From Rhizopus sp. PT2906 (taxonomy: Eukaryota > Mucoromycota > Mucoromycetes > Mucorales > Rhizopodaceae), in assembly GCA_025529335.1 (NCBI GenBank), contig JAMYHX010000624.1, positions 1-20,675 on the forward strand: 20,675 nt of DNA. The letters are read 5' to 3'. The notes under the pieces are model-generated. The model was not told where the DNA came from. It did not search any database and worked only from the letters and a program-made list of their open reading frames with translations. Position 1 is the stretch's first letter; each line of letters starts with the position of its first letter. The position numbers and the translations under genes were made by a program. Positions 1 to 9,364 of the stretch are shown one piece after another.

Positions 1-439
1 GCTCATCTTCTTCGTGATGGTCAGTCATGGTATACGAGCTTGTTTATGGAAATAAATATGGGAAAAAGAAAAAAAAAGAAAAGGACGAGGTGCTTCAAAC
101 GTAGCTAAAAAAAAGACGGAGTTTAAACGTTTTATTTAGGAAAGCTCAAAAAGTAAATTGACCAACAAGAAAGGATATGTCCTATTTTAAATGGCGAAAG
201 AAGCAATAACACTAAAGTGAATCAACAAGAGCCAAGGTTATCATTGAATAATTTATTTTTATTATACTTGAATGGTTAAAGAAAAAGAGGAGAAAAGGAA
301 AGGGGAGGAAGGTATCATTCGTCTATAAGCTAGATGAGAGCCAATAAGGGAGAGGATGAACGGCCCCCTTTTTTTTCTTTTTTAAACATAACGAAAAAGT
401 GTTCTTGACGCTCTGGACTTATCAACCAACTCACTGAAC
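1..439. other. Intergenic, no gene recognised
   Basis: No open frame here resembles a known protein. The stretch is A/T-rich, with purine runs near positions 61-110 and 280-310 and a T-rich run near 368-384. I see no tRNA, rRNA or clear promoter element. It may be the flank of a gene lying left of the window. Confidence 0.5.
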
Positions 440-472
440 ATGGATACACAAGCTAAAGCTTTGCCAGATGGC

Positions 473-514
473 ACTGTATTTCCGCTGTCAATTGGTCACT
501 TTGCTAAAAAAATT
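473..514 (+). repeat. Inverted repeat A, left arm
   Basis: This 42-nt segment matches the reverse complement of 2039-2080 at 38 of 42 positions by eye. It lies inside a short plus-strand frame (440-589, 49 codons) that I do not recognise. Related shorter units built around ATTGGTC/CAATTG follow directly up to about position 565, giving a ragged tandem pattern. The pair looks like two copies of one dispersed element in opposite orientation. Confidence 0.75.
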
Positions 515-1580
515 GGTCGCTTTTTAAATCTCAATTGTTCACTTTCCCAAACATCAATTGCTGGTCGTTCCTATACCAATTCCAGTTGACTCCAGTCGGA
601 CTCCAGATGTGGTATTAGCTCTTCGAGTCACGCTTTATTTATTCGAAATAATATAAAATAAAATTAAACATCATGTTTCTTTATCCTTTTCAAGGCGTGC
701 AAGCCAGTTTTTTCTTCTTCTCTTTCTCTTCTTTTACATATATATATGTAATAAATAGAAAGGTCTTTACCAATAGCCAAAGATACGGATATACCATGGG
801 GCTGGAAGTACCACATCTTTTGTCCTCCTTTCGTCAACTTTAGCATCGGCCACTTTTGAATTTTGATAAAGCATACCGCTTTGTTTTGTACTCAGTTTTG
901 GATGTAAAAATGAAATCAAACAAGTCTCCGTAAACATTTATTCGATATCAGTCTTCATGATGCTCTCTTGTGAGCAAGTCCCTATAAATTAAATTACGTC
1001 TGAAAGAAGCATTTGTATGCATCAATAACTATTAGATATGTAATTATGTTTAAACACTCACAGTTTGTGTATGGCAAGCCTAATATAAGGCAACTCTGAG
1101 GCTTCGCTAAAAGGATCGATATTATTCACTGCATCGTTGAGCTCTTTGATTGTTTTACAGTTGCTGATTATGGTTAACATATCATACTCTTGATTTAACA
1201 ATTTTGAATTTAGGACAAGGCCATAATGTAATAGTGTCTTTTCTGTTATTTTCTTAAATCGTTTAGGAATAACATTCCGTTTGGTTAGATCGAGAACTTT
1301 GAATTGAGATGCTTTCAAGTATTTTCGGCGTTTGTTGCTTGGGGTTTAAGCTGTGGAAGTGTTTTTATCAAAACAAGATTTGACCATTTTCGAGGCTCCA
1401 GTAAAGCTAGATCTTTGTGAATCAGTTAAATGCTTACTACAGAAGGATGAGTAAAATAAAAAATTTTACTAGCTTCTTCGTTTAGCTTACAGTCTTTTAA
1501 TAATAGCTTTTGAGACATTATGCTGAAATATCTTTTAAAAATGTGAGTGAGTACGAGATTAAAAAGGGGAGATTCTTGGG

Positions 1581-1627
1581 GTTTTGCTATTTGCACTGCA
1601 CATCTGCACTGCATTTTCACAATTAGT
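1581..1627 (+). repeat. Inverted repeat B, left arm
   Basis: This 47-nt segment matches the reverse complement of 1972-2005 over 33 of 34 aligned bases. The left arm carries 13 extra bases, explained by an internal duplication of TGCACTGCA. The two arms are separated by about 345 nt. Confidence 0.7.
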
Positions 1628-1971
1628 GATGTAAGCAATTCAATTTGCATAGAAAACAGCATATTTATCGTAATTACCTTATAAGAGCTATATCTTGTAA
1701 AAAAATTGCTTGCAGAAAGAAAAACAAAAGAAAACTAACCACAGAATGCATTGTTCTTCTAGACGCGTCATGCCCAATTCTTATTGGCCCATGGTAGATT
1801 CATGCAATAAACCTGTTTTCTTATAAAATGATGCTATTTTTAATGATGAGCTCTCAGCGTAATAAAGAGATTATTACAGACTCATCGACAAATGCTTCTC
1901 TTATACTTCAGTTTTGTACATAGTGTTATGTGTAGGTGTAGTTTGTCTAATGCTGTTTGCTGTGCTTCGTT

Positions 1972-2005
1972 ACTAACTGTGAAAATGCAGTGCAAATAGC
2001 AAAAC
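1972..2005 (-). repeat. Inverted repeat B, right arm
   Basis: Partner of 1581-1627. It sits only 33 nt from the right arm of repeat A (2039-2080), whereas the two left arms are about 1.07 kb apart, so the left copy looks split or rearranged relative to the right one. Confidence 0.7.
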
Positions 2006-2038
2006 ACCATTTTTCGTGTCTTCTTCGTCAGCATCCGT

Positions 2039-2080
2039 ATTTTTTTTAGTAAAGTGACCAATTGACGGCGAAAATACAGT
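2039..2080 (-). repeat. Inverted repeat A, right arm
   Basis: Reverse complement matches 473-514 at 38 of 42 positions. Translated on the minus strand, both arms can read TVF..SIGHF.KK, so the repeat may derive from a coding element rather than from transposon termini. Confidence 0.7.
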
Positions 2081-2505
2081 ACTGTATTTGTTTGTTTATA
2101 CAATATTTGACTGTGATATCGTTTTGCGAAATGCTGGAACGAAAAGCATAGAAAAGGATAGATGACAACAGAGGATTTCAATGATATTACCTGTAAACAA
2201 CAAAGCCATGTGCTTGATCCTCGAGGTCGCAATAGATGACCGGAGTTTGATGGATAAAGGGGTGGGAAGATGCACAAAATGACACGAAAAAGATCCAAAG
2301 TGATGACAGTTTAATATCTTTTGTCAGGAGAGCATGTTACTTTATACATCATGTGACTATAATAAAAAAAGATGGTATAATATAGCGATGTTCTGAGAAA
2401 ATGTAGGCACCTTGGCCACAATTTAAAGAGTATTTTTACTGTGGTACCATCGTCTGTAGCAGGCGATAATTCTCTGTGATCAGTGTATTTTCTCGATTCT
2501 TCCAT

Positions 2506-2935
2506 CCCTACAGAGTCTTTTATGTAATCAATCCAGAGCTAATCAAATATCTATGCTTTTTTCTAGACTGGTTATCAACAGAGTTAGATACTTTGTTAGG
2601 GTAGAAGTATTAAGACAAGGCATTTATAATAAATATTCTGTTTTATGTCCCTTTACTCGTTTACGTGCAAGGTATGCAATTATATTTCTCTATCAGTAAA
2701 TACAGGTATTTATCCCTCTATTCAATGTATTCGATGATGCAACAACCCTTGACATACTTGTAGACACTTGGCTTTATATCATGATGCTTATTAAAGGTTT
2801 ATAATATTACTATGTTACGCCAATACAAAAAATAACTCTTTTTGGAATATCCGTGACATGTTGAATTGCCGTTTAAAGTCGTTATGTGTTTTGCTCGCGC
2901 GACTTTATAAAAAAGAGATGTGTAATGTGTTTAGC
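2506..2935. other. Intergenic region downstream of BEM1
   Basis: AT-rich DNA between the 3' end of the BEM1-like gene and the decayed region to its left. Open frames here are short and unlike proteins I know. No RNA gene or repeat was recognised. Confidence 0.5.
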
Positions 2936-2941
2936 TTTATT
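2936..2941 (-). terminator. AATAAA polyadenylation signal of BEM1
   Basis: The minus strand reads AATAAA 10 nt after the BEM1 stop codon. Position and orientation fit a poly(A) signal. It is rather close to the stop, so a more distal site may also be used. Confidence 0.4.
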
Positions 2942-2951
2942 GTTCAAAAGA

Positions 2952-4560
2952 TCAAGAAGCAACGACGGTCAATTTGCCTAATTGAACAGCTGCTTCAAAA
3001 CTTTCAGTTGTCAAATCTGTTAGCTGATTTCCATCCTTTTTATATAATAACTGAACCGGGAAGCCTAGTCGACTTGTTACTTTGTTTTGTAAAAATTCTA
3101 ATGTGCTCGGTACTGGTACTTTGATGGCAAATATTTCATCCTTGTAAACTATTTTGACCTTGATCGTTGATTTGGCTGTTGAAGAAGAAGAAGATGACGT
3201 TGCTGTTACTGCTGTATCGCTAACCGTATTGACTGTAGATGATTCACTGGGGTGAGTAGATCGTCCTTGATTAGGATCTACGTCTGTTTCGACATCGCCT
3301 TCATGAATACCAAATAGTTGATCTTGAACCCACGTGCTTTCCGATAGATATTTTGGTAATTTTAATAAATCTGCACAATATTTAGATAGATCTTTGGCTC
3401 GTTTCTCTTTAGGTTCCTTATTAGTATATCGTATTACCATTTTTAGTTATTATTTACCTGTTATTTCATCATCCACTGTATCTAATGGCCCTGGCATATA
3501 AGGCAATATCCTCTCTTGATCCCTCTTCCCTGCTTCAGCTGGAAATTCTTGTAAAAAGTTGATTTGAAAGTCATAAAAATCTATTATTTTGTGAGATATC
3601 ATCCATATGTCTAATTCGCATTCTTTTACCTTCGTAAAGTCGATATAAAATTCGATACTTTCCATTCTTTAAGCGCGCAAAGACAATAAACCAGTATTGA
3701 TCTGCTTCTAATATATAAGAGTCGATATATGCTGATACAACGATAGATCCTTCATCATGACGTGAACTTGATGAAATAGATGTAGCAAAATAGTCTCCAT
3801 AGACATCATCTTCCTCAGTAATTGTCATTTGCTGCATCTGGTTTTCTAGTTTACCCAAAGGCGTACTCGACACTTCATACCCTAATCCTTGTTTCTTCCA
3901 ACTGTCTACATTTTGAGGTGCGTGATTGCTTGTTGTTATAGATCGTCCAGTAGAAGCGTCGCGAATGTCTACATATTTAACTGGAATCAAGCCAGGGCCA
4001 CCTAGACGTTCGATCGGTTTCGCCACATACCATTCGGGATCAGGTTGTGCAATCACAATGATTGATTCTCCTGTCTTTGCGCTTAATTCATCTGATCTTT
4101 GTGCGTGGAAATCGTAGAGGACAACTCCATACAATGGCTGAGATTTATGTTGAGCTAACAATGATTGAATATACATGAGAAATACAAGTCTCACATCAAC
4201 AATACCTTCATTATGATCTGCTAATCCCTTCTTTGGCCTCGAATCAGTCATTGCTCTTTCATCTTTTTCTAGTACTTGGAAATATTGTATCGGCACTATA
4301 CCACGTGAATTTGTGATGGGATTAAACGCCTCATAGAAATAATGATCTCCTTCTCTTCCTGTCACTAGAAAGAAATCGCCTCGTTTAAATGAAAGCTCAT
4401 TTGGACTTTGTGCATGATAGTCATATAAAGCTTTAATCGCTTTGTTGGGTGTTGATAGTGTGGTTTGCATAACAGGTGTCGATATTTTGTTTTTCACTAC
4501 TGAAAGTCGAGCAGTCCTTAAGCTACGTGGAGGCTTTACTTTTTCTTTTGGTAAAAACAT
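2952..4560 (-). CDS. BEM1: Bem1-type polarity scaffold (SH3-SH3-PX-PB1)
   Basis: Scaffold protein that in fungi links the Cdc42 exchange factor (through PB1) to a PAK kinase (through SH3-2) at sites of polarised growth. Its PX domain binds phosphoinositides. Coding exons are 4560-3630, 3580-3458 and 3406-2952, giving 502 residues; both introns are GT-AG, 49 and 51 nt, and the second has a TACTAAT branch site. SH3-1 spans about residues 40-98 (ALYDYHAQSPNELSF) and SH3-2 about 142-200 (VVLYDFHAQRSDEL, then LGGPGLIPVKYVDI). The PX domain covers about 273-385, with FPAEAGK and RILPYMPGP typical of Bem1. PB1 covers about 431-502 (KIVYKDEIFAIKV). Yeast Bem1 is somewhat longer (about 550 residues). 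Residues 121-141 (4138-4200) look like a possible in-frame intron: GTTGAT start, CAG end, hydrophobic translation; without it the protein is 481 residues. The start chosen is the first ATG in the frame, after a purine-rich leader. Family assignment is firm. Confidence 0.93.
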
Positions 4561-5545
4561 TGCTTTTTTGATGATAAAAAAAAATAGAAAGAGAAAGAAG
4601 AAAAAAGGAGAATGACCAACGAGAAAGAGAAGTTCAATCTGGCTGGGTCACAATTAAGTTACACACACTATATGTTGACTGCTGGTTGCCCCCGGATGAT
4701 CGCCGGACTGTAAAGCACACAATAAGAGTCTGTGTTACATGGCAACCATTCAAGGGAAAGATTACTTTTTATTAAAGTAAGCATTGTTATCATGTCCTTA
4801 TACAGCTCAAAAAAAAGGGTTGGTAGACTTTTTATCGCATGTTGGTAATTCTTTTGCTCTTTTTGATTGTTTGTGCTAGGAGGCACTCAGAAGCAAAAGC
4901 CGGGACTTTCACAATTCCATTTAAACCTGAATCTAGGTATTTGTACTTGGAAGCAACGTTACAGCACTCCATTCTACGAGCTCATTTTAAAATTAGAGAT
5001 AGATAGGAAACAAATCATGAAATGTTTAGCAGCTATTGAACTAACTACTTATACTCAGTGCTGCTTAACAGTTAAAGATGGAAGCATTCTATATACAGTT
5101 TAAGAAGGAGAATGAGACGTATGACAATAGAAACAGTAGTAGCACCATTTTCTGTAGCAGATACAGTATAGTTAACGCATACAAGATAAAACATGATTTA
5201 CTTGAAAAATCTTACTCTTCATAAGAACGATTCATTTTGAACAAGAATATCATTATTTTTTTATACAAGTTTGAATGTTACTAAAAGTAGTGATTTATGA
5301 TTGGATAATTAGAAATACTGAATAGTAAAACATAATAAACTTTTTATTACACAACACAAGACAGACATGAACATGGGTTTTAGCTTAGTCCATAATCGGC
5401 TATTATATTCGGAATAGGTTTGTATTCAAGTATATAGAATATGTTGACCAAAAAGTCAAAGATCAATCAAAACTACACTGACACATTTTAGATGATTGAT
5501 CAAGTAATAATTATGTTTTTATTGAAATCATGCTTTTTTCAGTTC
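4561..5545. other. Intergenic region with weak protein-like ORF
   Basis: Upstream flank of BEM1, beginning with a purine-rich leader (4570-4620). A plus-strand frame at 4867-5103 (78 codons, containing TPFYELILKLEIDRKQIMKC) has a somewhat protein-like composition, but neither a family nor exons extending it were found. I treat it as a possible fragment, not a gene. The remainder is AT-rich without recognised features. Confidence 0.4.
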
Positions 5546-5587
5546 TTTACCTTGATTTAATATCATTTGATATTAAACCAAGATAAA
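5546..5587. repeat. Near-perfect 42-nt palindrome
   Basis: Two 20-nt arms (5546-5565 and 5568-5587) are reverse complements with two mismatches and only a 2-nt centre. The core TTTAATATCA/TGATATTAAA is perfect. It could form a cruciform or hairpin. No transposon ends or gene lie beside it, so its role is unknown. Confidence 0.75.
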
Positions 5588-5856
5588 TTAACAGGATTCA
5601 CCACGAGAAGGTAAAAGCATAAGAATCCCAAAAGAGATATTCCCCCTGATAAAGTACGGTAAAAGATCGAATAGAAACTCCCTTTGTTATAGAATCGATA
5701 CCGAATGAAGATAAGGGAACAAATGATGAGGGCCTTGGTAGGTAGTATGCATCTATGACATTAGCAAGAATGTGTGTAACGAAAGGAAAGGAGGTATAAG
5801 CGGGGAGCTTGTAGGCGATCGAGTAGTATATATAATGGAAGATTACAGTACATGGA

Positions 5857-5887
5857 GATAGATAGATAGAGAGAGAGATAGATAGAT
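5857..5887 (+). repeat. GATA/GA microsatellite
   Basis: Tandem GATA units interrupted by a short GA run, then GATA again. It is a simple repeat lying at the edge of the region of broken minus-strand frames. Confidence 0.85.
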
Positions 5888-5889
5888 GG

Positions 5890-7129
5890 CTTAAGGACTG
5901 TTGTTTGCCAATATTTTACGGTGTTGGTCTGAAAATGATCTTGATTCATTGGATAGCAGAGAATTTTGAAAGTGATATTGCTGATGCTGAACGGAGTATT
6001 GTTGTTGTTGTAGAGCCAAACGTGATCTATCTGCGGCATTGAGAAGTTACGGACGATTTTGAGCGTTAAGATTCAATTGATAAGACTAGTTGTTGGTATT
6101 TCTGACGGAGAGCTTCAAGCCAATTTCAGGAGATCATTATATCACTAGGTTTTTGTGTTGGATGTGTTGTTGTCCCAGTAATATCAGTGTTGTCAACGCT
6201 AGTTATTTTAATGGTGGAATCATGGAATGTTCGGACCAATTAGGAGATAATTATGGATGATATTTCTTCCTGAATGATCTTGTTGAGATATTTGCTGGGC
6301 ATAGATGTTAAAACTGGTTTCAAGATATATAAAATGAGTCGGTTGGTGCAGTCTCCTGGCCCAGGTATTAATAACAGTGGGTTTTAAAGGAAATTCGTTG
6401 CTCTGTTGCTAAAATGATTGCTGTTGTTGTAATCAAAGTATTGCTGTATGCTATGGAAGATGGAAATGCTGATCTGATAGATGCTCTTTGCAAAAATTCG
6501 TCGTAGTCCTCCATTTATCATAATGTAGGTAATGTACTGTGCCTGAGTGGTAGCATTGTATTTTAGATTCTGTGGTATAGTTTCGTCGCGAAGTGTATTT
6601 GATGCAGAGACTGTATGTTGATCTTGTTCGTTGATATAAGTAATGAAGTTGTATCGCCTATGCGTATTATTGTAGCTTTGGTTTATTGCTGTAGAAACGT
6701 CTACAGTGTCAAATATACTGATTTCTGTTCTCTCCAGTTGATTGATTGGGGGTGCGTTCATTTTTGTCCAAAAACGGAAAGATGTTTGTTGTCGTGTAAT
6801 GTAAGATTAAGCTGAAAGTCATACTGAGATACTGTGAGGATGCTGCGTTGATCATGTTGATAAATTGTTATTTCTTGAGCCATACCAATTACCGTGTGTA
6901 ATGCTGTGCTGGAAGAATAAAGTCAGAGCCGCGGATATTGTTGGATGCGAAGCGTACTAAGAGAGTTTCGATTTCTGAACGCCGTCTGCACTCAAGCCCT
7001 TGGATGATATGGCAGGAATACTATCGGGTAATGATGTTGTGACATGTTGTGTGATGTATGATAATGGAAGAAGATTGATTATTCTGGCTGCGTGTTGTTC
7101 GTAGTGTCTTGTTGTAGTCACTGAGTTGT
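5890..7129 (-). pseudogene. Broken Q/N-rich minus-strand reading frames
   Basis: The minus strand carries a series of short protein-like frames in shifting phases. One near 6039-5893 contains RLALQQQQYSVQHQQYHF and ends at a TAA at about 5893. Another at about 6420-6217 contains AQQISQQDHSGRNI. Two more are at 6761-6384 (125 codons) and at 6885-6763 (containing MAQEITIYQHDQ). The top strand is visibly G/T-rich throughout. This fits a dead gene for a Q/N/T-rich protein, but no domain was recognised and no intron set rejoins the pieces. It could also be biased non-coding DNA. Confidence 0.3.
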
Positions 7130-7801
7130 TTACTGCAGAATACAACATATCTTCTGCTTTAGGTGGATAAGTTGGTGATCATTGCATTTAACTTTATACT
7201 GAGGCGTATATGTCAAGTTGGTGCCAGAGGTGTATTCCTTTAAGGCTGAATACAGATAGTAGGTATTTTGCCTTTCTTCGGTATCGCAAAGATCGAAAAA
7301 TAAAAAGTGGGCATTATTGAATTTTGCCGCTTTGATTGCTGACTTATGTAGTAGGTTCCAGGCCGCTTACCGAAGTAAGGCTGCTCGTTCTTGTAAACAT
7401 AGTGTTAAAGGAGTTCATTTGGCTGAAGATGACGAAGGCGCATGGAAAAGGACTTTGAGCTTGTTTATGATAATATGGTTGATCTGCTGACTACTTTTTA
7501 TTCGGAATCTATTCAATGGAGAGCCTGTTGATGCTGGCTGTTGAATGTTGTTGTTGTTGCTGTTGCTGTTGTAGATTTAAAAAGTGACGTGCTCTGATGG
7601 TAATATATAGTGGAAACTGATATCGCAAATTCCTTTATCGTGCTTTTTCGTAGCATGTATGTTAAATATTACGGAATAATCGATGCTTGAAAGTCTATTA
7701 AGCATGTTTCAGAATGCTTCGAGGTATATGTCGATGGCATCAGTGCATTTTGATATGCAACTTGTGTATCCCATAATCATATACAGACACCTTTCTGGTG
7801 T
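7130..7801 (-). pseudogene. Unrecognised coding relic, one frame with stops
   Basis: One minus-strand frame runs without a shift for 223 codons from 7801 to a TAA at 7132-7130, broken by stops at 7711-7709 (TGA), 7579-7577 (TAA), 7417-7415 (TGA) and 7369-7367 (TAA). Between them the translation looks protein-like: IDIYLEAF, then SVIFNIHATKKHDKGICDIS, then FNNAHFLFFDLCDTEE with KEYTSGTNLTY after it. A (N/Q)-coding CAA/CAG run lies near 7545-7575. Four stops is fewer than random AT-rich DNA would give over this length. I do not recognise the family. It probably belongs with the broken frames to its left as one decayed gene. Confidence 0.35.
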
Positions 7802-8029
7802 TAGAGTTGTTATCTTCCATTCTGATCTATGAATTGGTGTATCCGATGGTCTGAAGGCATTCTTCTACTTCTGTCTTGCTTGAGCTTGGGTATTGGTATG
7901 CTTTCGGCACAGTATGAGAGCAAGGATAATTATGCCCATGAATAGGAGAATATTGATAGTTAGTTGTCTCCCTCTGTTCGTCAAGCAGTGCTGTCGTCTT
8001 TGAATAAGTTAGATAATGTTTGTTCAAAA

Positions 8030-8290
8030 TGGTATCTATTTTCTAAGGAATGTGTCTACTTTATATGAGTGTTATAATTCCATATCAGCTGTTGTTACTG
8101 CTGTGCGACCTATTATAAGAGCTCTTGTTTAGGTAATGCAGCTAAAATATTAGCGTTAGTAAACAAGACACGTATAGAGTGAAGGATACTTAGGTATCAA
8201 TAATAAAGTGATGGAAAGAAAACAAGATACAGATTGCTGCTGGATATTTTCTGCTTGGAATATCTTACGCTCGTACAGTCAAAATTGAAA
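8030..8290. other. Spacer, nothing recognised
   Basis: No protein-like frame, RNA gene or repeat was recognised between the unrecognised relic and the Helitron relic. Confidence 0.4.
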
Positions 8291-8299
8291 AATATATTT

Positions 8300-8993
8300 A
8301 AATAATTTCGAAAAGCACTGCACTGCATTCTGATGTTATGATAAAGAGGAAAAGGTTTAACCAAATGGTTCTAGTTGATGACATATATAAGACCAGTAAG
8401 TATAAGATGCCTTTCGGTAGCATTGCTGGCGCGTCCCTCATAAGACATAATATCACAGCCCAAGGAAGTAAACGCAAAGGCAGCGTTGTACTGGCAAAGG
8501 TTGTCCTTGATGTGATGGTCTTGTGCGTCCGTTTGAACAAAGGGGTCACCAATTAGTTAGGCGGGCCAGGCAAGAACTGTAACTGGGCTAACTCCTGCTT
8601 GCAGCATGATTCCTAGCTAGTGTTCCTCAACGAAGATTTCTCTTACCTTTCATCAATCCAGTGTAAGGCATGACAATGAGGTCATTCCTTGTCCAGGCGT
8701 CCAAGATCCAAAGGACGAAGGCGAGAAAACTGCGAGATATAGGCAATAAAGTCTGCCCTGGGTCTGCCTCTGGCTTGACTTTCAGCATCAGCAAACTCAC
8801 CTGTTCTTCTTGACCTGCCTCTAGGTCTAGTAGCAACGACAGCGTCTTCTTGTTGCTCTTCCGCACGTCATCTGCGTCGTGAGGCTGCTACTCATTCTCT
8901 GCATATCTGGCAGATACGGTAAGCTGAGTTGTTTTCCAAACTCATACCACAGGCGGAACAGTTGGTTGGGATGCGAGTAGTAGTGTTGTTCAT
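8300..8993 (-). mobile_element. Decayed Helitron transposase N-terminus
   Basis: This is a dead fragment of a Helitron rolling-circle transposase (Rep-helicase). The minus-strand frame opens with ATG at 8993-8991. Early cysteines (NCSACGMSL and RICQICRE) look like a zinc-binding module. The Helitron-typical motif PHCHALHWIDER lies at 8681-8646, followed by ESCCKQ, and, after a frameshift near 8530, QYNAAFAFTSLG at 8493-8458. In-frame stops include TGA at 8894-8892, 8870-8868 and 8684-8682; TAA follows the WIDER motif and TAG and TAA follow further on. The TGA at 8684 replaces the cysteine expected before PHC, and the first two are consistent with CGA-to-TGA change. The Rep nuclease and helicase parts are absent, so the copy is a 5' truncate. 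Helitron ends were not located. Confidence 0.85.
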
Positions 8994-9020
8994 GATTATT
9001 ATGTTCTAATGTATGTAAGG

Positions 9021-9062
<42 letters not shown>
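9021..9062 (+). repeat. Pure 42-A tract
   Basis: Uninterrupted run of 42 A (T42 on the minus strand), 28 nt upstream of the Helitron relic's ATG. It could be the 3' tail of a plus-strand retroposed sequence, a slippage-grown tract at a transposon junction, or of inaccurate assembled length. Confidence 0.95.
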
Positions 9063-9064
<2 letters not shown>

Positions 9065-9358
9065 AGGATGCCAATGAGATGCTAATAGACAGAATCTAAT
9101 TAGTGATGTATTTTAGTGATATACAATCTTTTCGGACAGTAAAGTTGTATTTTTGCAATGTTTATGACACAGTTTATATCAAAAAGTGATAAGTCAGCGC
9201 GATGTCTCTTTCAGGAAATAGTGTTGTAGTACTTTTATTTCCTTGAAGATAAGCTTAAGTGTTGCCATAAGTAGATGTTGAAAAGTTTTTTTGGGAGATG
9301 AAAAATTTATAAGCAGGCCAACGTTTGCCTTATTTGCGATAAATGAAAAAGGACTTTC
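9063..9358. other. Intergenic, 3' flank of the F-box gene
   Basis: About 300 nt of AT-rich DNA between the A-tract and the F-box gene. A weak plus-strand frame starting at 9291 is a shadow of the F-box gene. Nothing else was recognised. Confidence 0.5.
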
Positions 9359-9364
9359 TTTATT
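9359..9364 (-). terminator. AATAAA overlapping the F-box stop codon
   Basis: The minus strand reads TAATAAA at the end of the F-box gene, so the stop codon and a canonical poly(A) signal overlap. Cleavage would normally fall 10-30 nt further, giving a very short 3' UTR if this signal is used. Confidence 0.4.

Larger units (their letters stand above)
948..2505 (-). pseudogene. Possible decayed multi-exon gene of unknown family
   Basis: Several minus-strand frames in the same order look protein-like but are not joined by clean splicing. Starting at 2505 a frame opens with MEESRKYTDHRELSPATDDG. Further pieces lie at about 1885-1990 (containing ALDKLHLH), at 1440-1520 (containing KDCKLNEEASKIFYF) and at 1062-1318 (containing KVLDLTKRNVIPKRF). 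The last piece ends at a good donor (GTGAGT at 1061) and could splice over 982-1061 to a short terminal exon stopping at 948. An in-frame TAA just upstream of 1318 and missing joins elsewhere argue for decay. I do not recognise the family. It may be a repeated fungal gene family, and the inverted repeats inside the region fit rearrangement. An intact gene with unusual introns cannot be excluded. Confidence 0.3.

Noticed and set aside
1882..2298. 138-codon minus-strand frame.
   Set aside because: Composition is unlike a folded protein, and another frame in the same stretch reads equally well. Better explained as part of the rearranged repeat region.
4867..5103. 78-codon plus-strand frame that looks somewhat protein-like.
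   Set aside because: No family, no conserved motif and no clear upstream or downstream exon. Kept only as a note in the intergenic entry.
5857..5887. GATA repeats as a possible GATA-factor regulatory cluster.
   Set aside because: Regular tandem units with a GA interruption are simple microsatellite structure, and no intact gene is close by.
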